Source: Crotalaria pallida (Eukaryota > Streptophyta > Magnoliopsida > Fabales > Fabaceae). From it: a DNA stretch of 64,000 nucleotides. Under the pieces are notes generated by a model, which was not told the DNA's origin, made no database searches, and saw nothing but the letters and a program-made list of their open reading frames with translations. Shown here piece after piece: positions 9,091-21,191 of the stretch. Position numbers and translations under genes: made by a program. Each line of letters starts with the position of its first letter. Position 1 is the first letter of the stretch. The DNA lies in assembly GCA_037953625.1 (NCBI GenBank), contig CM075649.1, positions 123,005,290 to 123,069,289 on the forward strand. Direction: 5' to 3'.

Positions 9091-11757
9091 ATGAGGGGTT
9101 GGAGATACTGGAAGAAGGTTTACTATGTACTCTGTGAGAGATTAGGCGAAGAGCCTTCCAGTGATTCTAGTTCCTCTGGGGATTCTAGGGATTATGAGGC
9201 TATATCCGTTCCTTTAGAAATTGGTTATGACACTGCTAATACTGGTAATAAAACTGTAAATCCTCCTACCCCCCCTTGCGGTGAAAGGATAAACGAGTCA
9301 TTCGAGGTAGAACCTTTGACCACGGAGTATCCCACCGATCCCGCAGATGAAAGTAGGAGGCTATTAGCTTATAGGTTTGCCGAGCGTCGGGCTCAGGTTA
9401 GGACTAGCCCAGAGTGCTTTACAAGAGAGAAAGAGTTTTAGGGAAAACCTATGAGGGTAAGGGGAAAACGTCCAAGGCTCGGACTTAGGTTTAGAATTAA
9501 AATACCTGTTATGAAAAATGCTAACGCCGAGCCTTTTACTTTTTCCCCAGATATGGTGGAGCGCAGGTGTGTGACCCATCCTGAAGAATTCCCTTTACCA
9601 CCCAACCATGCGGAGTATGACGAAACTTTTGATCGAGAAGTACTCGGGACTAGGCCCTCTTTGCTTACGACGGATAGTTTGAACCACCTTCGACCTATCC
9701 TGACCCCTCCGAACGCAAACGGGAACGTCTCGGAATTTGCTTTGACGCAAGTGAGCATAGACGACCGCATATGCTTTAAAGTGCCAGAAAACCAACAGTT
9801 TTTATACTTCTACAAGGAGATAGCCACGAAGGTCGGAATTCGTGTGCCATTTTCCACCATTGAGATAGAGGTCCTCAACCATCTAGGCATAGCCCCGAGT
9901 CAGCTGCATCCGAGCGGGTGGGCCTTTGCCAGAGCATTCCAGCAATTTTGCGATGCTGAGGGTTTGGTCGCGACGTTAAAAGCCTTTTTTTCGATATATG
10001 CCCCTCAAGTAAACAAATTTGGTAACTCCAAAGGGCTCTGGGTGTCGCTGAAGGCTCGGAAAGACCATGCCCTTTTTGCTAAGGTTACCGACTCTTGGAA
10101 ATCCTTCAAACCTCGCTTCTTCAAGTATGAATATACGGGAGCCGAGGTATGCTGGTTCATGAGGCAAGTTGAAGATGGAGAAGAAGTTAAGGTCGTGCCT
10201 CAGTTCCCGCTAAGCTGGTCGGGCGACATTTATATGAGAGGAGCCTCCTTATACCAATTCGAGTACAAAGTGGATTTGAGTAGGGCCGAGAGACGTGTAT
10301 GTGATCGGGTTTGGGAATATCTCCAAGAAAAAGGTCAGATTGATACGAAATAAATACTTTTGAAGAGAACAAAGACTGAAGTGAAGACCGAGCTGGGTAT
10401 CCTTTTTTTTTTTTGCTCGGTATAATACTGACATACTCTTTCTATTGCAGAGAAAATGGTGAAAAAAGTATCTAAGGCCAAGAAGAGTGTTTCTGCCTCA
10501 TCTAGGATGGCTCAGCTAGCTGCGATGAAGGTAAGTTCTGGTTCATCGAGTAGGAGCCAGTCCTCCGGGCCAACACCAACTGACAGTCCAACCGTTACTC
10601 CCAGTGCTGCTCCTGCTGAGGGGGTCTTGGCAGCCGAGGGCATTGAGCAAGTAGTTATTGGGCACTGTGTTGTCGAAGTTGCTGAAGTTAACGTGGAGGC
10701 TCAGCCGAGTGCCGAAGGTACTCCCGAGCGTCCCCCCAAGGGGCCTCGGATGGACAAGGGAAAAGGGGTAGCTGGGGAGTGGCTTAACCTTAGTAAATCC
10801 CACAAAGGGATCCAAGGCTCTGAGGGCAGGGAGGACATTGTTGCAAAAACAGTGTGGGCAAAGAAGACTCCTGATGGCTTTAATGCAACAGTCTTCCCAC
10901 CTGAAGATGCACAAGTGATGGATGCCTGGTCTGCATCGGTTTGGGAAAACAACTGTTCCGCCTTGGTAAAGGGTCTTCTAAGGAGTGCGAGCATTCTTCG
11001 CTAGCTTGGTCAGCGTGGTGATGATGTTTATGCTGGCATGGCCACCGAAGGGAAGAAAAAACGACAAGGAGTTGACGCTCGGGAGGATTATTTAAACCTC
11101 CAAGTAGAAGCCTTTGAAATAAGACTTCAAACATTGGCTGCAGAGAAGGAAGGGCTGCAAAAGGATAAGCAAGAGGCTGAAGATGCCAAGGCTAGAGCCG
11201 AGGCTGACAAGGAGAAGGCTGAGAAAACTCTTCAGGAGGCCAATGAGAGGATGAGGAGGGCCGAGGAGATCCTGAAGAAGGCCGAAGAGGACGCCACAGC
11301 TCTGCGGGAGACTATAGAGAAGGCTCGGAAAGCCGAGGAGGATGCTGCAGTGGCTCGAGAGCAACTCGAGTATGCCAAGGATGAGGCTGCCGGACTCCGA
11401 GCATCTCTAGACAAAATGAGAGCGAAGGCTCTTAAGCACAAAAGGGCAGCCAGAGAGAATCTTTATAACTGGGATCATGCAGTTGAAGACTCTTTCCTCA
11501 ATACCGTCGAGCAGCTTCGTATCCTGAATCCTGGCCTCATAACCAAAGGTGTTGACCCCAACTTCAGTGTTAAAGATGGTCGGATCGTGGGTGAGAACGG
11601 AGTCGAAATAGACATGGGTGGAAACGATCTGCCTGACCACTTTGCTGAAGAGTTCGAAGAAGACGGGGCTGAGGGTGAACAAGGAGAAGCTGAAGGGGAC
11701 AAAGAAGAGGATGATAAATTTGATCCTGAAAGTATAGTGTTGTCCGATATAGAGTAG
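9091..11757 (+). pseudogene. Antisense accessory gene of the Tat element (Transposase_28-like)
   Basis: Plus-strand gene between integrase and 3' LTR, opposite to pol. One frame runs 9091-10333, an intron spans 10334-10450 (GTCAGA ... TTGCAG), and the frame continues 10451-11757. The splice joins phase 1 to phase 1 exactly. Two in-frame TAG codons interrupt it, at 9439-9441 and 11002-11004, so the copy looks inactivated. Regions in order: a short acidic N-terminus; a globular part resembling the Pfam family once named putative gypsy-type transposase (LNHLGIAPSQLHPSGWAFAR); a Ser/Pro-rich linker; a long coiled coil of Glu, Lys and Ala; an acidic C-terminus. Total about 850 residues. Function in the Tat group is not known. 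Confidence 0.75.
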
Positions 11758-12255
11758 ATTTACCCTTTTGCTTTTCAACTTATGTATTTGCCCCATTAGA
11801 TGGGCTTGGACCTTTTGCTGTAACCACCTTGAATATTTATAATATCCGTTATGACTTTTTGCTTCTCTCATATTATTCTTTTAGTTATGAATTCAAGTGT
11901 TAAGACCTCGGAACTCCGACACTCTAGCCAAGGTGGGTTCCTCTATCCGCGATGTATAAAATGATTTTATGCCAATCACGTTTGAATCGGGAATCTTTTA
12001 AAGTACTTGACGAGTTATAAGCTCTTGTTCGAGCTGTTTATAATCGTTCGCATCATAAACAGTGGCTAATCGGTTATGAGGAAAAGTATGTAAATACAAT
12101 GAATTCAAAAACAGAACTTTTATTTAACTGAAGCAGTAAATACAATGGGCTCGGAGTTCCACCGAGCGTACACCATTATCAAAAATAAACAGACCTATCA
12201 CTTAGCAAAAGTAACAATGAAACTAAAAACAGAATTGAAATAGGGATGAAAAACT
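11758..12255. other. Intergenic region between convergent genes
   Basis: Non-coding stretch where the antisense gene and pol run towards each other. It should hold the 3' end of the antisense transcript. AT-rich, no repeat or conserved frame seen. Confidence 0.5.
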
Positions 12256-13353
12256 TTAGCTGAAATACGCTTTAAGCTTTGCCACATTCCAAGTGTTATT
12301 GATGAGAGCCCCAGAGAGAGTTTCGAGTTTGTAGGCCCCTGTTCCCGTCTTGGAAGCTATTCGGTAGGGCCCTTCCCAGTTTTGAGCCAGTTTCCCGTCT
12401 TTAGCGTTTTTCAGGCCAATGTCAGCTCTTCTTAGGATGAGGTCACCTACTTCGAATTCTCTGGGTACTACCAAGCGATTATACTCTTTTGCTTGCATTA
12501 GCTTGGCATGTCGTTCTCGCTCGGCGGCTAGATCTCTGACTTCATCAGACAGAATGAGGTCTTCACACAGTAAAGTGTTGTTGAGGGGGTTTGGTTGTTG
12601 TATGGTTCGAAATGAGGGGACGATCCTTTCCATCAGGATGACCGCGTCGCAGCCGTAGGTAAGCCGATAAGGAGTTTCCCCCGTCGAGGTTTGTATTGTG
12701 GTGCGGTATGACCAAAGTACTTCATGCAGATTATCCAACCAATTTCCCTTTGCACCAATAAGCCTCTTCTTAATTCCCTGTATGATGGTTTGATTCACTG
12801 ATTCCACTTGTCCATTGGTCTGAGGATGCTCAACCGAGGAAAAATAGTGCTCGATGTTTAAAGCATTGACCAAATCTTGGAACGCCTTTGCTGCGAACTG
12901 AGTTCCGTTGTCAGTCACCAGAACTTGTGGAACTCCAAACCGAGCTATGACATGCCTTTCAAAAAACTTCTGAACTTTGGCAGACGAGATAGTTGCTAGA
13001 GGCTCGGCTTCTACCCATTTAGTAAAATAATCTATGGCAACTACCATCCAATTCAGCTGTCCTGGTGCGGTGGGGAACTGGCCAATCAAATCCATTCCCC
13101 ATTGATAAAAAGGATAGGGAGATGAAAGTGAGTGGAGTTCCTCGACCGGCTTCTGGTACACATCGCTATGGAATTGACACTTTCCGCATCTTTTCACATG
13201 ATTAATTGCATCTTGCTGAAGGGTCGGCCAATAATATCCTGCCCTTAGAATCTTTTTGGCCAATAATTTACCCCCAACATGATGGCTTCCGATTCCTCCG
13301 TGAACCTCTTCAAGTGTTTGTTTTGCTTCAGTGGGATCCAAACATCTGAGCAT
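12256..13353 (-). pseudogene. Tat element integrase
   Basis: 365-residue frame. The N-terminal zinc-binding region has two histidines (HGGIGSHH) and CGKCQFH. The catalytic core shows D in MDLIGQFP, D in VTDNGTQF and E in NGQVESVNQ. The C-terminus resembles the GPY/F module (NWEGPYRI) and there is no chromodomain, as expected for the Tat group. The core looks intact, but it is separated from RNase H by an in-frame TGA at 13369-13371. Confidence 0.88.
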
Positions 13354-13368
13354 AGGGCCACTGACCCC

Positions 13369-14538
13369 TCAGCGAAACAAAATTCCTTCAACCAGAGCAA
13401 ATTGCGATGCTTTCTTGATAAGCTTCTTAGCCTCGGTTGGATCAGTAGGAAAAGTTCCTTGTTCTAAGTAACTCATGATCGGAGCAGTCCAATTTGGATC
13501 CACCGAAACGGAGAGGACAACGCTAGGTCCGTGCACCGTTTCCTGGACCAATGTCTTGTTATTTTCGGGGCCTTTTGTTGAAGAAAGTTTTGAAAGAATG
13601 TCTGCTCGGCCATTGCTTTCCCTTGGAATATGACAGAATTCAACTTTGGCAAACTCTGAAGACAAGATCTTCACCTTCTCAAGATACTTTTGGAGGATGG
13701 GTTCTTTGGCTTGATAATCTCCTTTGACTTGAGAGACCACCAGCTTAGAATCACTGAAAATCTTGACTTCTCGGGCCCCTACCTCCTTTGCCATCCTAAG
13801 ACCGGCCATTACAGCTTCGTATTCTGCCTGATTGTTTGAAGTAGGAAATTCAAACTTGAAAGAATACTCAAGGGTAACACCATCGGAGTTTTCCAGGATT
13901 ATACCAGCACCTGCCCCAAGCTTGTTGCTCGATCCATCAACGTAAATGCTCCAGTCCAAGTTTGAGCTCGTCAGTGGCTCAGTAAACTCGGTGAGGAAAT
14001 CAGCTAGAACCTGAGACTTCATTGCCTTCCTTGGTTCGAAAGTGATGTCGAACTCGGAAAGTTCAATGGCCCAAGTTACCATTCTTCCTGCTAAGTCGGG
14101 TTTCTGGAGAATCTGGCAGGATAGGTTGAGCTGTTCTGACCTTAATGTGATGACTTTGGAAGTACTGACGCAGTCTTCTGGCCGTGATGACCAAACAAAA
14201 AGCCAATTTTTCCACCTTTTGGTATCTCAGTTCTGGTCCTTGAAGCGCTCGGCTAACAAAATAAACGGGGGATTCCTTGCCTGATTCTCCTCGAACTAAA
14301 ACTGAACTGACAACTGAATCACTCACTGACAAGTATAGGAACAGAGTCTCTCCAATTACAGGGCTAGATAGGATCGGGGGGATGCCAGGTATTGCTTAAG
14401 GTCGGTGAAGGCCTTTTCGCATGCATCGTTCCACTCAAACGCCTTCTCTTTTTCCTTTCTCAACAGTTGGTACCATGGTAGGGCCCTCCGAGCTGATTGG
14501 GATAAGAATCTGGAAAGAGTTGCTACCCGACCTGCCAA
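13369..14538 (-). pseudogene. Tat element RNase H domains, frameshifted
   Basis: Three frames cover this stretch: 14538-14356, 14332-14063 and 14082-13369. They imply frameshifts near 14385, in a run of seven C, and near 14090. The upstream part is the connection and first RNase H. The downstream part is a second RNase H with the expected acidic sites (YVDGSSNKLGAG, NNQAEYEAV, FSDSKLV, NGRADILSK). The additional RNase H is diagnostic of the Tat lineage. Confidence 0.85.
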
Positions 14539-14541
14539 TTG

Positions 14542-15300
14542 CTATACACCTTTAATGTCAGATGGACTCTTCATCCCGAGGATAGCTCGGCATTTTTCAG
14601 GGTTTGCTTCGATTCCTCGTTCAGTGAGCATAAATCCGAGGAATGATCCAGCGGGAACCCCAAAGGTGCATTTTTCAGAATTCAGCCTCATATCGTACTG
14701 CCAAATTCTGTCAAGAATGATCTTCAAGTCCTTGGCATGGTCTTCTTCCTTCAAACTCTTGGCAATCATGTCATCGATGTACACTTCCATTCTGGGCCCG
14801 ATAAGTGGGCCGAACACTTTATTCATCATTCGCTGATAAGTTTCCCCAGCGTTCTTGAGTCCGAAGGGCATGACATTATAACAGTACGTAGCGTTTTCAG
14901 TAACAAAGGAAGTTTTCACCTGATCCGGAGGATACATCGGAATCTGATTGTAGCCAGAATAAGCGTCCATGAAGGATAGTCTCTGGTATCCTGCCAAGCT
15001 GTCTACTAATTTTTCTATGCAAGGAAGTGGATATTGGTCTTTGGGGCAGACTTTGTTCAGGTCTGTATAATCCACGCACATTCTCCACTTTCCATTAGAT
15101 TTTTTGACCAGTACGGGATTAACCAGCCAATCGGTGTATAGCACTTCCCTGATGAGCCCTGCTTCAAGCAGCTCGGCAACCTTTTCCTCCGTGGCTTGAG
15201 CTTTTTCGGTTCCGACCCACCTCTTCTTCTGGCAAACTGGTTTAGCGCCAGGATAGACACTTAATTTGTGGGAGATGAAATTCGGGTCAATGTCTGGCAT
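14542..15300 (-). pseudogene. Tat element reverse transcriptase
   Basis: RT fingers and palm: KKRWVGTEKA, WRMCVDYTDLNK, SFMDAYSGYNQI, MPFGLKNAGETYQRMMNKVF and the active site YIDDMIAKS, which keeps both aspartates. An in-frame TAG at 14542-14544 ends the frame within the thumb/connection. Upstream, a TAA at 15346-15348 separates it from protease. Confidence 0.9.
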
Positions 15301-15345
15301 GTCTGCCGAGGTCCAGGCGAATAGATCTTTGTTCTCAATGAGCAG

Positions 15346-16158
15346 TTATGTCAACTCTTTCTCAACTTCCTCGGCAAGACCAACACCAATCTTGACACAG
15401 CGGGATGGATCGGAGCCCAAGATTATCTTTTTGAAATCCCCTTGAGGGGTTGGTCTGGTTTCGTCATCCTCCCTTACATCAAGATCTGCCAGGTTAACAC
15501 TTCCCTTATTTAGTGGCTCTTGCATAATTTTTTCATCTTCGATCTTCAATTTACCCAGGCTGATATTGTAGCACTTCCGAGCCAGCTCTTGTTCAGAATG
15601 CACCGTGACCACCTTGTCGTCAGACCCTAGAAGTTTCATAGCTAGGTGGACAGTTGAAACAACGACACCAAAAGACTGGAGTGCAGTACAACCGAGGATG
15701 GCGTTGTATGCCGACGGAGCCTGGACGACCAGAAACTTCACTATCTCTGTTAGAGCGGATGGTTGTTCCCCCAGGGTGACTGGGAGGTGGATATGGCCTA
15801 GGGGAACAATCGAATGGCCCGTAAAGCCAATCAAATTTCCTTCGAACGGAGTTATATTAGACCTCTTCAGCTTCAGGGCTTCAAACAAATCCAAGTACAT
15901 AATATCTGCTGAGCTTCCCTGATCAACAAGAATCCTCTTCACTTCATAATTACCGAGCAGAGCCGTAACTACCATAGGATCATTGTGGTCTCGGATTATG
16001 TCAGCGAAGTCCTCGTCACTGAAGCTGATGACGATATTCTTCTTTTTAGGCTTTTGAATTGGTCGGCTGGCAACAGAAAGAACTTGACCCACGTACTTCT
16101 TTCGGTCACCTCTTTTCTCCCTTCCACCTGCGAATCCTCCAACAATGGTGTTGATCAA
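15346..16158 (-). pseudogene. Tat element protease region
   Basis: Aspartic protease with the motif DQGSSADIMY, a variant of the usual D-T/S-G active site seen in Tat elements, followed by the flap-like and ILGC segments (NAILGCTALQSFG). The frame closes at TAA 15346-15348, in the linker that leads into RT (LLIENKDLFAW continues in frame after it). Confidence 0.85.
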
Positions 16159-16435
16159 AAAACCCTCTCGACCCTTATCCTGTTTGGACAGTAGGGTAGA
16201 AGCTCCCCCCGCAGGTGGTGAGGGGCTCCTATTTCTTTGTTTCTACTCGGGTTTGGGTGGGGACTGGCTCTTTCTCCTAGTACGCTTCCGCATTGCTTCG
16301 CCAATGTACTGTTGGAGTTTTCCGTCCCTCACCATTTCTTCATCAAGTCTTTTAACATGGTGCACTGGTCAGTGGTGTGTCCCCATCCACCATGATGGTC
16401 ACAATACTTGGTCTTATCTTTCTAAGAAACTTTTC

Positions 16436-17911
16436 TCAAAGCTGGAGGCCTAGTAATATTGCGCCTCTCCGTGTGCTTAGTCTCGCGAAGGATTTGACTA
16501 CTTGGTACTGTAAGCTGAGTATACTCGTCATATTTGCCTTTTGGAGGCAGATTTTCTCCTCTTTATCTCTCTCTCTTTTATCCTTCCTCCATCTACCATC
16601 TCGAAACCGATCGTTTTGCCGAGGATGTTGCTCTTGACGCTCTTCCTTACCACGCGCCGCAGTACTGATTCTGTGAAACTCTTCCAAATTTAAAAACTTC
16701 CTGGACCTTTCCCTGAGCTCGGCCATATCCTTAGGTGGTTCTCCTATCAAAGAATCCTTAAAATCTCCGTCTCGTAACCCTTGAGTAAGCAAGAGAACAG
16801 ATACTCCAAATTGTAAACCCGATATGCCACTAGCCTCTTGTTGATACCGAGCTAAGTAGTCTCGTAGAGACTCGTCTGGTCTCTGTGCGACTCCAACTAA
16901 TGAATGATCGGATTTTGGCTGTGACATACTGGCAGTGTACCTATTCAAGAACGTTCTTCTGAGTTCAACCCAAGAGTGGATTGAATTTGCAGGTAGGGAG
17001 TTGAACCACCGTAAGGGAGCCGAGCCCAAAGTCATTGAGAAAGCGCGACATTTCATGAAGTCCCCTCCTCCATAAAACATCATGGAGGATTCGTAAGCTG
17101 CAATATGGTCCATCGGATCGGTTGTCTCGGTATAGCGAGGAATATTTTGATGTCCTACATAAGTCTGCGGGGTTTGGTATGCCATCATCTCTGCTGTGAA
17201 AGGATGGCCAGGATGAGGTTCCCCGGTAATACGCTCGGGAACCACGCTCGGGTTGAAAGGTGGAGGAGGAGGAAGATTGCTTGGGTTGCCGGAAGCCACG
17301 CGTGGGCTTTGCTCGGCTGTTCTTGCCATGCTCTGCTGCTGAAGAGCAGCAATAGCCTGATTCTGTCTCTCGATCAAGGAAGTCTGAGTTCTTAAAATTT
17401 CCATGATTGACTCTTCTCACCTTCGAGCCGAAGAGGTAGTCGTGTAAGACCTTCCCTCAGTTTCAGTGGAACGTGGACCACCTTGATGCGTTCCAAAGTG
17501 GCCCCTCGTCAAGTGAGGTACTTCTCTTTGGGATCTATCGGCTCGGGAATGATCATGACGAGCGGAACGTTCTACTCGACGGGCCTCATTAGTTCGTGAT
17601 CCAGAAGGGGCCCTCCGAGATACGTGTGGTCCAGAATCGGCAGTATCATGCCACTCTAAAACATGACCATCAGGAACAGTGTGAGAGTTAGATCGTCCTC
17701 CGCCACCTTCAATATGGGGAGGGACATTAGCTTGTGCCTGAAGGGGATTTTCAGGAGGAACTGGAGGGGGAGGGTTAACAGGAGGAGCCTGATTGCCTTC
17801 AGGGGGTCCTCCCGGAGCGATCCTGTCCCTGACATTTCCTCTTCGGTTTTTGGGTGGCCTCCCACGGAGGCGACAGCGGAGATCTCCTTCATTAACGTTG
17901 TTGTTTTCCAT
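16436..17911 (-). pseudogene. Tat element gag
   Basis: Starts at ATG 17911, soon after the primer site. A Pro- and Arg-rich N-terminus is cut by an in-frame TGA (17417-17419) where CGA mutation is likely. The frame resumes at once and encodes a Gln-rich coiled region and the retrotransposon gag core (PLRWFNSLPANSIHSW, FLNRYTAS, LVGVAQRPDESLRDYLARY). The expected zinc-knuckle region beyond 16436 is out of frame. A structural protein of the particle, here non-functional. Confidence 0.85.
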
Positions 17912-17945
17912 GAAAACAGTGGATGTGGGAATATTAGTTATTCGT

Positions 17946-17964
17946 TCCCCACAGACGGCGCCAA
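17946..17964 (-). promoter_or_regulatory. Primer binding site of Tat element
   Basis: In element sense TGGCGCCGTCTGTGGGGAA begins one base after the LTR. The first eight or nine bases match the 3' end of a tRNA ending CGGCGCCA, as in plant tRNA-Asp; the remainder is the conventional sequence seen in Tat relatives. Confidence 0.75.
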
Positions 17965-18600
17965 TGTAGTGTCCTAATCACTATATGTCCTTAACCCTCT
18001 AAGTGCTCAAGATTATGGCAACCAGAAGCCCAGGAGAGGATCAAGTATTGATGTATGACTTATGGTATTTCTGCAGTTCCAGTTGGGAAAATCAGGATCT
18101 CCCTAGTCAACGTGTGTGTGCAGAATGTCAACTTAGGGATGAGATTACTTACCTGAAACCCAAGTTGTAATGAGCTATTTATACGGTTTGGAGGAGGCTG
18201 ATATGGGCCCTCTGGGCCCTGTATCAGAGTTGAGCTGAACCAGGATTCTGTGAGATAATATCGGACGATTATGCTTCTAGACTCTGGATAGGATCAGCTC
18301 AAGATCTCATGTCTATGCTGTTGCGAGAATCTAGGAGAGATTTGCGGAAGGGATAAGAAGCCTCGGCGAGCCTAAGCTTATCCACGAGCCGACGATATGT
18401 CTCGGTCCTAGAGTCCCGAGCCTGATTGATTGGGGACCGATCGTAAGGCTCGGTTCCATCAAGTCCAAGCCTGGCCTTCTCGTATGCTCGAATCCCACGA
18501 GTCCGAGCGAAGGACTTTCATGACAGGTAAACCGAGCAAAATGCCCTTAGAAGAACCCTTTAGTGAGACTCGGGTCCGTATATGGTCGGCAGACCCTACA
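17965..18600 (-). repeat. 5' LTR of Tat element
   Basis: 636 bp, TG...CA boundaries, flanked on the right by ATCTG (18601-18605), which matches 7861-7865. It holds a single copy of the 57-bp unit that is duplicated in the other LTR. Confidence 0.92.
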
Positions 18601-20715
18601 ATCTGGTTCATCAATCTGGATTCCTTTCCCTTTATCATTCTTGTTGGTAGTATTTTTGTTTGCATTAAGGTTTCGAGGACCTAAAAATATATGAAGTAAG
18701 AATATCAGAAAATGTTGATTGTTTATTAGTGAAAATATGATTAACTCCCAAACAAACAACATTACGCAAGACAGCATTTAGTGAAAACAGGTTTACCTCT
18801 TTTTTTCTTCTTGCTTTGATCTCCTTCTTTAATATCAAAACACTCTTGCACATCCATCCAAGAGTTCCCTTCCATTAGGCAAGGCTCCTCTTGTTCAGTT
18901 ATCCATTCATCATCAGATGGTAAATCTTCTAAGCAAATAGGATCATATGTATCTCCATTTGCTTCCCTTTGTTTGTGCCTAATTTCAAGTTGCAGATTGT
19001 ATTTAATAAATACAAGAGCATTCAGCCTTGGCTGCTCCAAACGATTTCTTTTCTTGGTGTGAATTTGATCAAACACACTCCAATTCCTCTCACAGCCCGT
19101 AGCACTACAAGTAATAGCTATTGATTGTAGCTCTTTGCATTCCTCTCCAAAACTGTCCCACCATAAAGCTGTTAAAAAAGATAGTAAATAAACACTTTGT
19201 TGATAAGATAATCTATAAAATAATACAAACATAAAGAAAAAAAGCAAATATAGAATTAATCATACCAGGTTGTTTCTTTTCTCTAGTTGCAATTGCTAAG
19301 CTATTTCCAAAGAGTCCTACAGCTTTGTCAAATTTCTCAATTTGAGAATAAATTTTAACCCTTGTCTCATTGTCTGGGAACATCCTTTCTAATGTCTTGT
19401 ACAGTCCAATTTTCACTTCAAAATCTGGGTTAAATTTTGGACTATAATTTCATCTTGGGATTAAGATAATATCCTGCTGCATGAAGAGGTCGATGGAGTT
19501 GTAAGTCCCAACGTCTGTCAATGATTTCCCATATATCCTTATATCTGCTCTCCACATTATTAAAATTTTGTGCAATCTGCTCCTTTGCCTGATCCATAGT
19601 CTCATAGATGTAGCCCATTGTTGGCTTTAAATCACCATCTACAAGTCTAAGAACTTTCACTAGAGGAGACACACTATTCAGGCAATACTTTATTGATTTC
19701 CAAAATCTGGAATCAGACAAGACAAAACCCTCTACAATTTTAGCTTCACTCCTAGAGGCATATGCACTAGTGGCCCATTCTTCTGAAGTAAACATAGATC
19801 GAAGAGCAATCTTCTGTTCTAAAATGGATTTCATTGTCAAATAAGATGTTGCAAACCTAGTAATTGCTGGCCTTGCTAACTCCCTACCATTGGAATAGCT
19901 TCTAAACAAATTCAATACCCAAGTATGAATATAAATGAAAGTTGTACTTATTTTAGCTTTTCTAATGGTATTATGGAACACAGTAAGGCCACCAATATCT
20001 TCCAGAATCAAATCAAGGCAGTGGGCTGCACAAGGTGACCAAAAGAGATTCATTCTTTTGTCCATTAACTTGTTTCCAACAGAAACAAGTGCTGATGCAC
20101 TATCAGTGATCACTTGAACAACATGCTCCTCCCCTATTTCATTCACAATCTCATCAAGTAATTGAAACATTTTTTCAGCATCTTTAGTGAAACCACTAGT
20201 ATCAACAGATTTCAGAAAAATAGTACCTCTAGGACTATTAACAAGAAAATTAGTTAGTGATCTACTCTTTCCATCAGTCCAGCCATCTGACATCAATCTA
20301 CAACCAGTTTTTTTCCACTCAAGCTTATATGTATCCAAACTAGCATTAACAAGGTCTACTTCTTTCTTCAAGAATGAGATCCTTACTTCATAATAAGTTG
20401 GTGGTTTTAAGCCTCTACCATATTCAGAAATAGATTTTACCATATTAATAAACAGTGGACTCTTAACCAAATTAAATGGCAATGCATTGCCATATATGCA
20501 TCTACAAATATCCCTAATCACCATATCCATATCCTTAACCATAGCATTTATAGTTTTTTGTTTCGAAGAAGAAGAAGAAGACCCTACAGCCCCTTTCCCT
20601 TTTACTAAAAAAGTTTCCAAACCTCCCTTTTTGTTGATCTTGGTCTTTATCATCAAAACAATCAACAACATCATCTATTTTATGTTAGATCTAGAAGACA
20701 TGTGCATGTGAAGAT
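18601..20715 (-). pseudogene. hAT transposase, main part
   Basis: Element sense runs right to left. The DUF659 region contains CRLMSDGWTDGKSRS and VVQVITDSASA (candidate catalytic aspartates) and the WSPCAAHCLDLILEDI motif. The last part is the C-terminal dimerisation domain (TGCERNWSVFDQIHTKKRNRL). A frameshift lies near 19450. An intron at 19169-19265 (GTATGA ... TTAACAG) joins in phase. Another frameshift seems to lie near 20640. The N-terminus and any BED zinc finger would lie beyond the solo LTR, where only about 100 bp of coding-like sequence remain (SCEQVPEEVRNSFKKML, near 22370-22440). Cut-and-paste transposase, inactive. Confidence 0.88.
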
Positions 20716-21056
20716 TGTGAGATCTATTATGCAAGTGCAAGGTTTTGATAATGACAAATGTTTTGATCAAGATCAAGTGATGGAGAAGCTCACCAAAGAT
20801 CAATAAACAACAATGATGAAGAGAGAGCAAGCTCATTTAGATTCATTTTGTGTATTGTTTGTAATATCTTTATTTTGAGTCTTAGATTTTGACGAGTTTG
20901 GGTAGAGTTTATTAAAGGGTAGTGAATCTCTATCAAGTGCATGATCATATTATGATTTGAGTATTTCACTTAACCTAAATCAATAGGTGGCTTAAAGGTT
21001 TGAAAGAAAAGGTTTAGATTTAAGAAAACAAGTTTTTAGAAGTTTTTTTATAGTGC

Positions 21057-21191
21057 TTAATCGATTAACAGGACTGGCTAATCGCTTAACAGCTTTTGCA
21101 TCAGGTCTTAATCGATTAAGATGATTGCTTAATTGATTAACAGGTTTTTTAACAAGGGTTAATCGATTAACCTGAGTAGCTAATCGATTAA
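21057..21191. promoter_or_regulatory. Three TTAATCGATTAA-type palindrome pairs, solo LTR
   Basis: Palindromes start at 21057 and 21078, 21108 and 21129, 21159 and 21180. Each pair is 21 bp apart. Some members carry one mismatch (CTAATCGCTTAA, TTAATTGATTAA). The cluster ends about 80 bp before the TATA box. Confidence 0.65.

Larger units (their letters stand above)
7866..18600 (-). mobile_element. Tat-lineage Ty3/gypsy retrotransposon
   Basis: Complete nested element, flanked by ATCTG at 7861-7865 and 18601-18605. In element sense: 5' LTR (17965-18600), primer site, gag, protease, RT, a second RNase H, integrase without chromodomain, an antisense gene, and 3' LTR (7866 to about 8541). The extra RNase H and the additional antisense gene between integrase and 3' LTR are known traits of the Tat group. 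The LTRs differ at roughly 3-4 % of positions by eye, so this is one of the older insertions. All enzyme frames are broken. Confidence 0.92.

Noticed and set aside
12419..12658. Plus-strand frame opposite integrase
   Set aside because: Shadow of the conserved integrase frame on the minus strand.
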